Positions 10,240-21,344 of a DNA stretch of 64,000 nucleotides are shown here, piece after piece; within the stretch, counting starts at the first letter, position 1; the number at the start of each line of letters is the position of its first letter. Source of the DNA: Microglena sp. YARC (lineage: Eukaryota > Chlorophyta > Chlorophyceae > Chlamydomonadales > Chlamydomonadaceae). The notes below the pieces were generated by a model. The model was not told the DNA's origin and made no database searches. It saw only the letters and a program-made list of their open reading frames with translations. The stretch spans positions 17,085,905-17,149,904 of the forward strand of contig CM039464.1 in assembly GCA_022414725.1 (NCBI GenBank). The letters run 5' to 3'. A program made the position numbers and the translations under genes.

Positions 10240-10339
10240 CTGGGAGGGTTGGGGGTGGGTGGCGGGTGGTGGGGAAGAATTAGGGATGATACCTGGTGGG
10301 CTTGTCCTGTTTGCTTGTGTGTGTGTGTGTGTGTGTTCC

Positions 10340-10960
10340 CGGCAAGGGTGGATGTGGGAGGAGGGTTATAGCTTAGATGATTGGGGATAGTAAATTGGAT
10401 GTATATGATATATCCACCAGGCTGAGACAAAGAGTCAGCCTGCCAAAGTGGGGTCCCAGTGTCTGGCATAGGAGGGGTAGGGGTGGGAGGAGGGTTAGTG
10501 GTAGGCAAGGGTGGATGTAGGAGGAGGGATATAGCTTAGACGATTGGGGATAGTAAATTGGATGTATATGATATATCCACCAGGCTGAGACAAAGAGTCA
10601 GCCTGCCAAAGGGGGGTCCCAGTGTCTGGCATGGGAGGGGTAGGGGTGGGAGGAGGGTTAGTGGTAGGCAAGGGTGGATGTGGGAGGAGGGACATAGCTT
10701 AGACGATTGGGGATAGTCAATTTGATGTATATGATATATCCACCAGGCTGAGACAAAGAGTCAGCCTGCCAAAGGGGGGTCCCAGTGTCTGGCATGGGAG
10801 GGGTAGGGGTGGGAGGAGGGTTAGTGGTAGGCAAGGGTGGATGTGGGAGGAGGGACATAGCTTAGACGATTGGGGATAGTCAATTTGATGTATATGATAT
10901 GTCCACCACTGTGGGGGCCCAATTTCCTGGGAGGGGTGGGAGTGGGAGGAGGGTTGGAGA
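10340..10960 (-). repeat. Array of decayed TMEM50-like exon copies (about 163-bp unit)
   Basis: At least three units and a partial fourth. Each contains a reverse-strand relic of the exon (CCAGACACTGGGAC..., with TGA in the reading frame, ending in SAWWIY-like codons) joined to GGGAGGAGGGTTAGTGGTAG and GATTGGGGATAGT. The exon relics sit near 10410-10475, 10575-10640, 10735-10800 and 10901-10935. Confidence 0.85.
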
Positions 10961-11290
10961 TTATACAATCGAGGATGGTGCATAGGGCACGGACGTGGGT
11001 GGGTGGGCATGCGGGCCCACTGCCTGGCCTGAGAAGGAGGGTGTGTGGGATGGGAGGGGTGGGGGTGGGAGGAGGGTCGGAGATAATACAATCGGGGATG
11101 GTGCATTGGGCATGTGGGTGGGTGGGCATGCGGGCCCACTGCCTGGCCTGAGAAGGAGGGTGTGTGGGATGGGAGGGGTGGGGGTGGAAGGAGGGTTGGA
11201 GATAATACAATCGGGGATGGTGCATTTGGCAAGCGGGTGGGTGGGCATAAGGGCTCACTGTCTGAGGACGAGGGTGTGTGGGGTGGGTAT
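10958..11290. repeat. 118-bp tandem repeat (about three units)
   Basis: Unit markers are GGAGATAATACAATCGGGGA, GGGTGGGTGGGCATGCGGGC and GCCTGGCCTGAGAAGGAGGG. The units start near 10958, 11078 and 11197. Confidence 0.9.
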
Positions 11291-11369
11291 AAGCTGGATG
11301 GATGACTGGATGGATGGACAGATGGAGGGTAAATGGGGCGGGAGGGGGAGGAGGGGTAGAAATTGGGGA

Positions 11370-12085
11370 ATGGTGTGTGTGTGTGTGTGTGCGAACGGTG
11401 CTTGTGGGATGGAGTGCGGAGCTGGGTGTGATAGAGGTGGCTCTCATGGTGGTGGCCGTCCTTGTGGTTGTGGAGTGTGTTTCTTTGCTGGGGTCTTCCT
11501 CAAAACCCTAAACCCTTGTGATTTTATGTTTGTGTTTGTTGCTGTGTGTGTGTGCTTGCGTGTGTTTGTGTGTTGATGTGTGTGTATGTGCGAGAGTGCT
11601 TTTGCTCGTGGGCGGGTGTGCTTGTGTATATTTATATATATGTGTGTGTGAGCGTGCTTGTGTGTGTTAATGTGCTTCAGTTTATGTTTATTTATGTGTA
11701 TGTGTTAGTGTGCTTGTGTGTCTGTATGTGAGTTGTGTGCACGTGTCTGTCTGTCTGTGTGCGTTTTTGTGTGTGTATGTGTGTGATTTCATGTGCTCGT
11801 GTTGAGGTCTGTGTCTGTGTGTGAGTGGGTGAGTTTATGTTTGTGTGTGATTGTGTGCATGTGCATGTGCATGTGTGTGTGTTGTGTGCGTGTGAGCGTG
11901 TGTTTGTGTATATTTGTGTGTTAATGTGCGTGTGTGTGTGGGTATGTGTGCGCTTGTGTGTCTGTGTGAGAGTGACTATCTGATTGAGTGTGGTTGTGTG
12001 TCTGTCTGTGTGTGCATTGTGTGTGTGTGTGTGTGTGTGTATGTGTGTGTGCTTGTGTGTATGTGTGTATATGTGTGTGTCTGCT
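11370..12085. repeat. GT-rich simple-sequence region
   Basis: About 700 bp of (TG)n interrupted by short variants, with one AAACCCTAAACCC telomere-like tract at 11503. Open frames here are compositional. Confidence 0.95.
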
Positions 12086-13395
12086 TGAGCAGAGGTAGTC
12101 CTTGGTCCTGTGGTAGCCTCAGTCCCACCTTCTCGTCCCATATCTTGATGATGATGGGACTAATGATATAATGCGCGTTGTAGCACATTTTGATTGAACG
12201 GAGCTAGCGACCAAGTGATAATGAGGGGGACTTGGAGGAAGCTATTGGTTGCGAGTTATTATGCCGGTTCTGTATGGCAGAGCTCTTGAAAGAAAGCAAG
12301 AATGCGCTAGGAGGAATTGCTTGAATGAGGAATCTGAGTAGACTTGAGATGCGTGGATGGCTGAAGCGTGGAGCTACCCTCGGACGGAGGAGAGGTACAA
12401 TATCGCGAGGGACTCGCGAGGGAAAGTAGGACTCTCAGTGGAGGGAAAGTAGGGCTCTCTCAGTGGAGCGCGATCGCTTCTAAATGTATGGACAACGCGC
12501 TGGGAGCTGAAAGGGTCGAGGGAAACGCTGACAAGCATGCACCAACCCAAGCGTGGGACATGGACCGGTGGAACCGTACTGCTTTGTTCCCACTCGAACA
12601 ACAACCCGCATCGTCGATCTGTCATGTACTGCCACGCGATTCCAATTCAGTCGTGCCGAATTGTGACTCTCGGTCAGAAACTTAGCGGGACGCCTTGCGT
12701 CCGCATTTTCAACTTTCATCACACTCGTCCTATACCTCCACAATGCTCTCCTACCACGTTTTGCGATAGCTCTCTCTTCGCTTCTCACCCATGGGTCTCC
12801 TCGCGCGCCTCTTTTTCTGCCTAGGGCCCCGGCCAGGTCAGCGCCTCAGAATTACTCGCAACATGATCCTTGCTTTCGTTTTAAGAGTTCAAACAGCAGA
12901 CTCACACCCTTCCCGCATTTACATCGCCTTGCAGATAAAGCAGAGACAGAGACCGCGGCAAAAAAGTCGTTAGCAGAAGAGGTCCCAACCGACAGGTGCG
13001 CCCTGTTCTATTAATAGCTCCCGAACGAATTGTGCATGTATGCTATCACACACACAACTGAACAGGACCACCACCAGCACCTCCACCAGCACTGGTCCAG
13101 GCTAGGTCAAGCAGAAAGAGCAGCAGCAGCAGTACCACCACCACCTCACACACCACCACCACAGCCACCACACTACCGCTATCACACCACACCAGCACAC
13201 ATCACCACTAATCCAGCACCACCACACTACCATCACCAAGCCCCCCCCCCCCCCCCACACACACACCACACACACACACACACACACACCACCACACCAC
13301 CCACCCACCCACCCACCCAAACACCCAAACACACACCAGCTCCCAAACCCCAATCACTAACACCCGCCTCCTCCTACCGGTCGGCCCATCCGCAG
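12086..13395. other. Region between the divergent TMEM50-like and kinase genes; 5' exons not resolved
   Basis: It separates a minus-strand and a plus-strand gene, so it should hold both promoters and first exons. Non-repetitive sequence runs from about 12090 to 12990. Candidate plus-strand first codons include the ATG at 12791, followed by a possible donor at CCAG|GTCAGC, but nothing ties it to the kinase gene. 13030-13380 is ACC/CCA-rich and could be Ser/Thr/Pro-rich coding or intron. Confidence 0.35.
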
Positions 13396-13566
13396 TGCCA
13401 GGGAGCAGCAGGATGCAGTCAGCTCCACCAAGGATGAGGCCAAGCCACCTTCGGCTTCTCCAATTGTTGTGCCAGGGTCACCACAAAGTGCTGCCCTCTT
13501 GACAGCTGATTCGCTGCTGCAGGGGGCTAGCGTAGACAACCTGAAGCAGCAGGAAACTACTCTCAG
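13396..13566 (+). CDS. Large kinase gene, first exon recognised
   Basis: Bounded by CATCCGCAG|T and CTCAG|GTGTGT. 171 bp encode a polar, disordered-looking segment (EQQDAVSSTKDEAKPP) followed by a predicted helix (GASVDNLKQQETTLR). The last codon is split AG|G and joins in frame to the exon at 16729 (R|ALLEKAKN). The 3.1-kb intron is mostly the 115-bp minisatellite. Earlier exons were not identified. Confidence 0.6.
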
Positions 13567-13622
13567 GTGTGTTCATGAATGCATACATGCTTTTGTATGG
13601 AGGGCAGGTGGGAGGGAGGGGG

Positions 13623-13735
13623 GAGTGTGTGTGTGTGTGCATGGGTTGGCTGGGTGGTGGTGGTGGCGGTGTGTGTGTATGAATGTGTGTGTGTGTTGGG
13701 GGGGGGGGGGAAGGGGGGGGGGGGAGGAGGGTTAA
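13623..13735. repeat. GT-rich and poly-G tract
   Basis: Simple sequence (GT)n, (GGT)n and G runs just after the donor of the exon ending at 13566. Confidence 0.9.
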
Positions 13736-13845
13736 GAAGGAGGGAAAGAGGCTGGGACCCAGAAAGAGAGGAAGCAGTGGAGTCGCGGAGTCTCGTGGCT
13801 GCTTCCATGTGCCCATATGTATGTATGTATGTATGCATGTATTTG

Positions 13846-13993
13846 TACAGTCTGGGGGTAGCCAAATAGGCTAAAGGGACTTGCCCAACTTGACAAACAG
13901 GAAAGACAGTTTTTAAAACAAGCACTCGTCAACTGAACCCCTACAAATTGTAAACGACAGGGGCCCGGAGTTTGTGCTATGCAGATAATTGAT
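13846..13993 (+). repeat. SINE-like dispersed repeat, copy 2
   Basis: TACAGTCTGGGGGTAGCC, AGGCTAAAGGGACTTGCCCA and CAGGGGCCCGGAGTTTGTGC align with the copies at 29641 and 32568. It lies inside the first intron of the kinase gene. Confidence 0.75.
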
Positions 13994-14049
13994 TATATAT
14001 CTCCATATGTCCCTTATGTCTCTCACCTGCCACCCACATCGCACCTGAC

Positions 14050-16530
14050 AACCACTCAGCTTCACCTCTGCTCACTACCCATCCCATCCCACAGCCGTGC
14101 AAGAGTCAGCCAATGCCCATCAGTCACGTACCTGCCACGCACGTCCCACCTGCCAACAACCACTCAGCTCCACCTCTCACTACCCATCCCATCCCTCAGC
14201 CGTGCAAGATTCAGCCATTGCCCATCAGTTACGTACCTGCCACTCACATCCCACATCCCACCTGCCAACAACCACTCAGCTCCACCTCCTCTCACTAACC
14301 ATCCCATCCCACAGCCGTGCAAGAGTCAGCCATTGCCCATCAGTCACGTACTGCCACCACATCCCACAATCCACACCCTGCCAACAACCACTCAGCTCCA
14401 CCTCCTCTCACTACCCATCCCATCCCACAGCCGTGCAAGAGTCAGCCATTGCCCATCAGTCACGTCCCTGCCACTCACATCCCACATCCCACCTGCCAAC
14501 AACCACTCAGCTCCACCTCCTCTCACTACCCATCCCATCCCACAGCCGTGCAAGAGTCAGCCATTGCCCATCAGTCACGTACCTGCCGCCCACATCCCAC
14601 ATCCCACCTGCCAACAACCACTCAGCTCCACCTCCTCTCACTAACCATCCCATCCCACAGCCGTGCAAGAGTCAGCCATTGCCCATCAGTCACGTACCTG
14701 CCACTCACATCCCACATCCCACCTGCCAACAACCACTCAGCTCCACCTCCTCTCACTACCCATCCCATCCCACAGCCGTGCAAGAGTCAGCCATTGCCCA
14801 TCAGTCACGTCCCTGCCACCCACATCCCACATCCCACCTGCCAACAACCACTCAGCTCCACCTCCTCTCACTACCCATCCCATCCCACAGCCGTGCAAGA
14901 GTCAGCCATTGCCCATCAGTCACGTACCTGCCACTCACATCCCACATCCCACCTGCCAACAACCACTCAGCTCCACCTCCTCTCACTATCCATCCCATCC
15001 CACAGCTGTGCAAGAGTCAGCCATTGCCCATCAGTCACGTACCTGCCACTCACATCCCACATCCCACCTGCCAACAACCACTCAGCTCCACCTCCTCTCA
15101 CTAACCATCCCATCCCACAGCCGTGCAAGAGTAGCCATTGCCCATCAGTCACGTCCTGCGCACTCACATCCCACATCCCACCTGCCAACAACCACCTCAG
15201 CTCCACTCCTCTCACTACCCATCCCATCCCACAGCCGTGCAAGAGTCAGCCATTGCCCATCAGTCACGTAACCTGCGCCCACATCCCACATCCCACCTGC
15301 CAACAACCACTCAGCTCCACCTCCTCTCACTATCCATCCCATCCCACAGCTGTGCAAGAGTCAGCCATTGCCCATCAGTCACGTCCCTGCCACTCACATC
15401 CCACATCCCACCTGCCAACAACCACTCAGCTCCACCTCCTCTCACTAACCATCCCATCCCACAGCCGTGCAAGAGTCAGCCATTGCCCATCAGTCACGTC
15501 CCTGCCACCCACATCCCACATCCCACCTGCCAACAACCACTCAGCTCCACCTCCTCTCACTACCCATCCCATCCCACAGCCGTGCAAGAGTCAGCCATTG
15601 CCCATCAGTCACGTACCTGCCACCCACATCCCACATCCCACCTGCCAACAACACTCAGCTCCACCTCCTCTCATACCATCCCCATCCCACAGCCGTGCAA
15701 GAGTCAGCCATTGCCCATCAGTCACGTACCTGCCACCCACATCCCACATCCCACCTGCCAACAACCACTCAGCTCCACCTCCTCTCACTAACCATCCCAT
15801 CCCACAGCCGTGCTAGAGAAGGCCAATGCCCAACTTTCACGCACCTGCCACTCACATCCCACCTGCCAACAGACACTTAGCTCCACCTCTGCGCGCTACC
15901 CAACCCATCCCATCCCACAGCCGTGCTAGAGTCGGCCAATGTCCGTCTGTCCCGAACTTTCCACGCTCATTCCACCTGACAGTCACTCAGCTCCACCTCC
16001 GCTTGCTACCCATCCCATCACACAAAGGCGCTAGATATGGTCAATCCGTCAAGAACCTGCCATGCACATCCGACCTGCCATCCAATCTGTCACGAATCTT
16101 CCACTCACATCCCACATGCCAACCACTCAGCTCCACCGGTGCTCGCTACTCATCCTATCCCGCGGCTGTGCTAGAGTCTGCCGATGCCCATCAGTCACGA
16201 ACCTGCCACTCACATCGCACATCCCACCTGCCAGCCACTCAGCTCACCTCCTCTCACTACCCATCCCATCCCACAGCTGTGCTAGAGTCAGCCAATGCCC
16301 ATCTGTCGCGAACCTGCCACACACATCTCACCTGACAGACACTCAGCTCCACCTGTGCTTACTACCCATCCCATCCCACAGCCCTGCTAGAGTCGGCCAA
16401 TGCCCATCTGTCACGTACCTGCCATGCACATCCCACATCCTACCTCTCAGACACTCTGCTCCAGCTGTGCTTGCTACCCATCCCATCCCACAGCCGTACT
16501 AGAGTCAGTTAATGCCATTGTCGCAAACTG
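14050..16530. repeat. 115-bp minisatellite (about 20 units) derived from an exon start
   Basis: The unit consists of CTCACTACCCATCCCATCCC, ACAGCCGTGCAAGAGTCAGC, CATTGCCCATCAGTCACGTA, then CCTGCCACTC and CAACAACCACTCAGCTCCAC. The central units are almost identical; those beyond about 15800 are diverged. Diverged units read CACAGCCGTGCTAGAGAAGG, matching the real acceptor and exon start at 16722-16745 (ATCACAGGGCGCTGCTAGAG). The array thus looks like an amplified 3' splice junction. Long open frames (up to about 500 codons) exist only because a 115-bp unit lacking stops rotates through the frames. Confidence 0.95.
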
Positions 16531-16656
16531 CTATGCACATCCCACCTGGCAGACACTCAGCGGCAACACTGCTTGCTCCCAGGGTTGTTCAAAATATTCC
16601 TTTTCACATTTCCATGGTAATTGTACGGTTATACTTTGGGAGACCCCACACACCCA

Positions 16657-16689
<33 letters not shown>

Positions 16690-16728
16690 TTTACAACCAC
16701 CCCCACCACCCACACCCATCCATCACAG

Positions 16729-16882
16729 GGCGCTGCTAGAGAAGGCCAAGAACCATACCCTTCCAGCCTAGGCTCCGGCAGCTCTCAAGCAGTTTTCCAC
16801 GTTCCAAAGCAACTCTCTGACCCTGAACTCCAAGCCATCACAGATGCTTTGATGAGAGTATGTACTGGCCAGCAACGACCAG
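16729..16882 (+). CDS. Large kinase gene, exon (16729-16882)
   Basis: Acceptor CATCACAG|GGCGCTG, donor CGACCAG|GTGAGG. Joined to the previous exon it reads RALLEKAKNHTLP. A single-base loss near 16770-16778 is then needed to continue as LGSGSSQAVFHVPKQ, LSDPELQAITDALMRVC. As written, the frame stops at TAG in CAGCCTAGGC. It ends in phase 1 and joins in frame to GT|CCTGATGTT (GPDVMNRV). Confidence 0.65.
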
Positions 16883-16919
16883 GTGAGGTTGTGTGTGGGG
16901 GGTGAAAGTGTTTTGTAAT

Positions 16920-17125
16920 TCTGTTCTCTACCTTCTTCCTGCTCCTGCTCCTACTCCTGTCCTGCTCCTGCTCTCCCCCCCTCCTCTCCCCCTCCTCCCT
17001 CCCCCCCCCCTCCTCCCTCTTTCTTCTTCTTCTTCCTCCTTCTTCTCCTCCTTCTCTCCCCCTTCTCCTCCTTCCCCTCCTCTCCTCTCGTCTCCTTTAT
17101 CTCCTCCTTCTTCTCCTTCTTGACC
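16920..17125. repeat. CT/CCT-rich intron sequence
   Basis: About 200 bp of pyrimidine-rich simple sequence preceding the first exon-start copy of the 17.1-18.1 kb array. Confidence 0.9.
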
Positions 17126-18056
17126 ACCCTTCCTCCATTGCAGGTCATGATGTCATGAACCGAGTACAACAGCTGCTGGTAAATCTGTTAATTAGGTTGG
17201 AGCAGGGCTCACGCCACTTCTCTTGCCTCTTCTGCTACTTTTCCTTTTTCTCCTCCTCCTTCTCCTCCTTCTTCTTCTCCTTCTTGACCACCCTTCCTCC
17301 ATTGCAGGTCATGATGTCATGAACCGAGTACACAGCTGCTGGTAAATCTGTTAATTAGGTTGGAGCAGGGCTCACGCCACTTCTCTTGCCTCTTCTGCTA
17401 CTTTTCCTTTTTCTCCTCCTCCTTCTCCTCCTTCTTCTTCTCCTTCTTGACCTCCCCTTCCTCCATTGCAGGTCCTGACGTCATGAACCGAGTACAACAG
17501 CTGCTTGGAGACCTGTTAATGGTGTTGGAGCAGGCATCCAGCCTCTTCTTCTGCCTCTTCTCCTCCTCCTCCTCCTCCTCCTGCTCCTTCTTCTCCTTTT
17601 TGACCATACCTTTCTCCATTACAGGTCCTGACGTCATGAACAGAGTGCAACAGCTTCTAGGGGATCTGTGAATGTTGTTGGAGCAGGCCTCCCGCCTCTT
17701 CTTCTGCCTCTTCTCCTCCTTCTCCTCCTCCTCCTCCTCCTTCTTCTCCTTTTTGACCATACCTTTCTCCATTACAGGTCCTGACGTCATGAACAGAGTG
17801 CAACAGCTTCTAGGGGATCTGTTAATGTGGCCGGAGCAGGCCTCCCGCCTCTTCTTCTACCTCTTCTCCTCCTTCTCCTTCTTCTCTTTCTTGACCATTC
17901 CTTCCTCCATTGCAGGTCCTGATGTTATGAACCGAGTGGAACAGCTGCTGGGAGATCTGTTAATGTGGTTGGAACAGGCCTCCCGCCTCTTCTTCTACCT
18001 CTTCTCCTCCTTCTCCTCCTTCTTCTCTTTCTTGACCATTCCTTCCTCCATTGCAG
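17126..18056 (+). repeat. Array of duplicated exon starts (six upstream copies)
   Basis: Units of about 138-165 bp, each holding a pyrimidine tract, a TTGCAG or TTACAG acceptor, and GTCCTGACGTCATGAACCGA followed by a relic of GTACAACAGCTGCTTGGAGA. Acceptors are near 17142, 17307, 17471, 17623, 17777 and 17915; the seventh copy is the exon at 18057. From about 17,470 on, the units keep an open frame through exon relic and pyrimidine tract alike (residues FLTIPFSITGPDVMNRVQQ). Confidence 0.95.
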
Positions 18057-18666
18057 GTCCTGATGTTATGAACGAGTGGAACAGCTGCTGGGAGATCTGT
18101 TAATGTGGTTGGAGCAAGCCTCCAGTCCCCAAGCACATGGCCAGGCTGCCGCCACCCTGGCGCTGTACCAAGCTGGCATGGCTCTGGCGCAGTCAGAGTT
18201 CCTAATTAGGTCATGTGGACACGTGCGCTACTGGACCCCTGGGGCTGTGAATGCACTGCTTGCGCTGCTGAAAGTGTATCAGGCGTTGGTATTACACTCC
18301 TGCAGCTTCCGCCCAGGTTCTTCCTCCGCTAGATCTGCTACCGCCACGCCAGTTAAGCCTCCTCTGCCCGCCGCGACTCAGCTGCTAGCCACACTTTAGC
18401 TACCCCGCCCCCAGCAGCCAGCAAAGGGGGCAGTCAGACGCATGCCAGCTCAGCGTTCACCTTGGTCCACAGCCTGGCACAGCTGTTGATACGCAGCGAA
18501 TTCTTAGATATGTGTGTCCAGGCCCTGGGGCTAGTGTTGTTCAGTACCAGCTACAGAGAGGCTTGTGGTGAGGGTAGTCACGAGCCGATTGCCGCAGCCA
18601 TGCAGCTCATGGCTTCATCACACTACTCATCAAGTTCGTGGCTACCCCAGCCTAGTGCCTCTGAAC
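18057..18666 (+). CDS. Large kinase gene, exon (18057-18666)
   Basis: It begins at TTGCAG|GTCCTG and ends at GAAC|GTGAGT. It encodes a helical, repeat-like region (VEQLLGDLLMWLEQA, HGQAAATLALYQAG, PGAVNALLALLKVYQALVL), then Ser/Pro-rich sequence, then HSLAQLLIRSEFLDMCVQAL. This could be an ARM/HEAT-like scaffold, but no signature proves it. Two single-base losses break the frame: AACGAG where all upstream copies have AACCGAG (18071), and one in CACACTTTAGC near 18395. Confidence 0.65.
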
Positions 18667-19350
18667 GTGAGTACTACCTGATACTTGATCACTGCATCTC
18701 AACTGCCTTGCAAACGCCCAACCACTCCATGCCCCCCCCCCCCCCCCCCCCCCCCCCCATGCCCCTCCTGCCATCCTACCACCCCATGGCGTCATTATTC
18801 ATGTCATCCCTCCCACCTCATGGCGTCATTAGTGAAGTCATCTCACCCACCTCATGGCGTTATTAGGTGGTAATATCATTTCATCCCTGCCCCATCCCAT
18901 CCCGCCCACCCAACAAAACTAGTCATCCACCTCATCACACTGCTCATCAAGTTTGTGGCTACGCAGCTAGTGCCTCTGAACGTGAGTGCCACCTGATACT
19001 TGATCACTGCATCTCAACTGCCCTTGCCAAACTCCCCCCCCCCCCCCCCCCCCCCGCATGCCGCATGCCCCCCTGCCATCCTACCCACCCCATGGCGTCA
19101 TTATTCATATCATCCCTCCCACCTCATGGCGTCATTAGTCAAGTCATCTCACCCACCCCATGGCATTATTATTGTGGTAATATCATTTCATCCCTGCCCC
19201 ATCCCATCCCGCCCGCCCAACAAAACTAGTCATCCACCTCATCACACTGCTCATCAAGTTTGTGGCTACCCAGCCTAGTGCCTCTGAACTTGAGTGCTAC
19301 CTGATACTTGATCACTGCTTTTCAACTGTCCTTGTCAAACACCCGACCAC
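18640..19350 (+). repeat. Duplicated exon end with donor site (three copies)
   Basis: The block GCCTCTGAACGTGAGT followed by CTACCTGATACTTGATCACT occurs at about 18656 (real donor), 18973 and 19278. The whole unit is about 310 bp, with CCCCATGGCGTCATTA phrases and a poly-C run (18727-18758 and 19036-19055). A fourth partial unit starts near 19380. Confidence 0.9.
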
Positions 19351-19569
19351 CCTTGCTTCCCTTGCCATCCCACCCACCCCATGGCGTCATTAGGTGGTGG
19401 TATAATTTCATCCCTGCCCTATCCATCCTACCCACCCAAGAACACTAGCTATTCACTTCATCACGCTACTCATCAGGCCCTTGCCAACAGCCCAACCACC
19501 CCATACCCCCGCTGTCATCCTGCCCACCCAACCATCCAAGCCCAGCCCTATCCTATCCCCTAAGCCATC

Positions 19570-19905
19570 TCCATCCCAGACCCTAAGCCATCCCCAGACC
19601 CTAAGCCATCCCAGACCCAAGTTTATCCCAGACCCTAAGCCATCCAGACCCTAAGCCATCCCAGACCCCAAGCCATCCCAGACCCTAAGCCATCCCAGAC
19701 CCTAAGCCATCCCAGACCCTAAGCCATCCCAGGCCCCAAGCCATCCCAGAACCTAAGCCATCCCAGAACCTAAGCCATCCCAGACCCCAAGCCATCCCAG
19801 ACCCCAAGCCATCCCAGACCCTAAGCCATCCCAGACCCTAAGCCATCCCAAAGCCATCCCAGACCCTAAGCCATCCCAGACCCTAAGCCATCCCAGACCC
19901 TACCC
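19570..19905. repeat. 17-bp tandem array CAGACCCTAAGCCATCC
   Basis: About 19 units with minor variants. The unit contains CCCTAA. Confidence 0.97.
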
Positions 19906-20118
19906 CTCCCTCCCAACCACCTTTCCCTCCCAACCATCTTTCCCTCCCAACCACCTTTCCCTCCCAACCACCTTTCCCTCCCAACCACCTTTCCCTCCCA
20001 ACCATCTTTCCCTCCCAACCACCTTTCCCTCCCAACCACCTTTCCCTCCCAACCACCTTTCCCTCCCAACCACCTTTTCCCTCCCAACCACCTTTCCCTC
20101 CCAACCACCTTTCCCTCC
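19906..20118. repeat. 17-bp tandem array CCTTTCCCTCCCAACCA
   Basis: About 12 units, ending directly at the splice acceptor CCTTTCCCTCCTCAG of the next exon. It therefore looks like amplification of that exon's polypyrimidine tract. Confidence 0.97.
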
Positions 20119-20122
20119 TCAG

Positions 20123-20482
20123 GTGTCCACATATGCACCCCGCACCTGGTCGCCCTGTTAGACCCTCGCACAGGGGGAGCCATCCCCCGCGTCTTAGACC
20201 AAGCCATGTCAGAAAAGACGTTGGCGGTACAACTCACGCCTTGCGCCTACTTAAGCAACTCTTTGGGCTCCAGTCAGGACTTAGCCTGCTCCTGGACCCT
20301 AAAGCACAAGCCCGGAAAGCCCAGGGCCTGGCTGCGGTTCACGGACAGGGTGAGGGTGAGAGCGGGGGGAGGGCCTCACCAGCACTCATAGCATCGTCGG
20401 ATTCGAACTTGTCAGCAGCTGCTTCAGCACCAGCGGCGATTGCTGCCCACTACACGCAAGTGCATGCTACTGAGTCTGCCAG
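20123..20482 (+). CDS. Large kinase gene, exon (20123-20482)
   Basis: Acceptor CCTCAG|GTGTCC, donor GCCAG|GTAATG. In phase with the previous exon it reads VHICTPHLVALLDPRTGG, AIPRVLDQAMSEKTLAV. After a one-base loss near 20235 it reads LRLLKQLFGLQSGLSLLLDP, KAQARKAQGLAAVHGQ and an Ala-rich end (AAIAAHYTQVHATESA). The segments are hydrophobic-helical, consistent with an alpha-solenoid. The last codon AG|G joins in frame to the exon at 21345 (R|YYLASQGD). Confidence 0.65.
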
Positions 20483-20699
20483 GTAATGATGATGATGACG
20501 AGGACGATGCTGCTGCTGCTGATGGTGGTGGTTGATGTTCAGGCTGACGCACACAAATATTGCATGTTGGCTAAAGATCCTTGAGTGGCCGAAGATGCAC
20601 AAAAAGACAAGCTGCCCTGCACGGTGTGTTTTGTGTTGCTTATAGATCCTGGGGTAGTTCAATACCAGGTGCCAGTATTACAAGGGCCATTCAGCTCAA

Positions 20700-20905
<206 letters not shown>

Positions 20906-20929
20906 CCACCCCCTCTCTCCTTACTCTCT

Positions 20930-21344
20930 AGCTCAAGCTATATGCACAACCCAACCTCCTCTCTACCTCCCCAACCCTCCCAACCCTCCCCTCCCTCCCC
21001 AACCATCCTTACTCTCTAGCTCAAGCTGTATGCACAACCCTCCCCTCCCTCCCACAACCCTCCCCTCCCCACCTGTATGCACAACCCAACCTCCCCTCCA
21101 CAGGTACTACCTCGCATCTCAAGGGGATCCAGCAAGTGCTGCAGCTCAACTCTGTCACTCTCTCCTTACCCTCTCTCCGTACTCTCTAGCTCAAGCTGTA
21201 TGCACAACCAGCCTCCAACCCTCCCCTCTAACCCTCCCCCTCCAACCCTCCAACCCTACCCTCTATCCCCCCTCCTTCCCCCTCTATTCCCCCTCCAACC
21301 CTCCAACCCTCCCTCTATCCCCCCTCCAACCCTCCACTCTACAG
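20930..21344 (+). repeat. Duplicated exon start and CTCAAGCTGTATGCACAACC repeats
   Basis: A full copy of the next exon's acceptor and first 60 bp (ACAGGTACTACCTCGCATCT onwards) lies at about 21102-21165. It is surrounded by four or more copies of TAGCTCAAGCTGTATGCACA in C-rich sequence. Confidence 0.85.

Noticed and set aside
14097..15880. Open frames of up to about 500 codons
   Set aside because: They run through the 115-bp minisatellite in three frames at once. Open length follows from a stop-free repeat unit, and the array lies between two kinase exons.
19866..20237. Gly/Lys/Trp repeat protein frames on the minus strand
   Set aside because: Translation of the 17-bp CCTTTCCCTCCCAACCA array. 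The plus strand here is an intron end with a clear acceptor.
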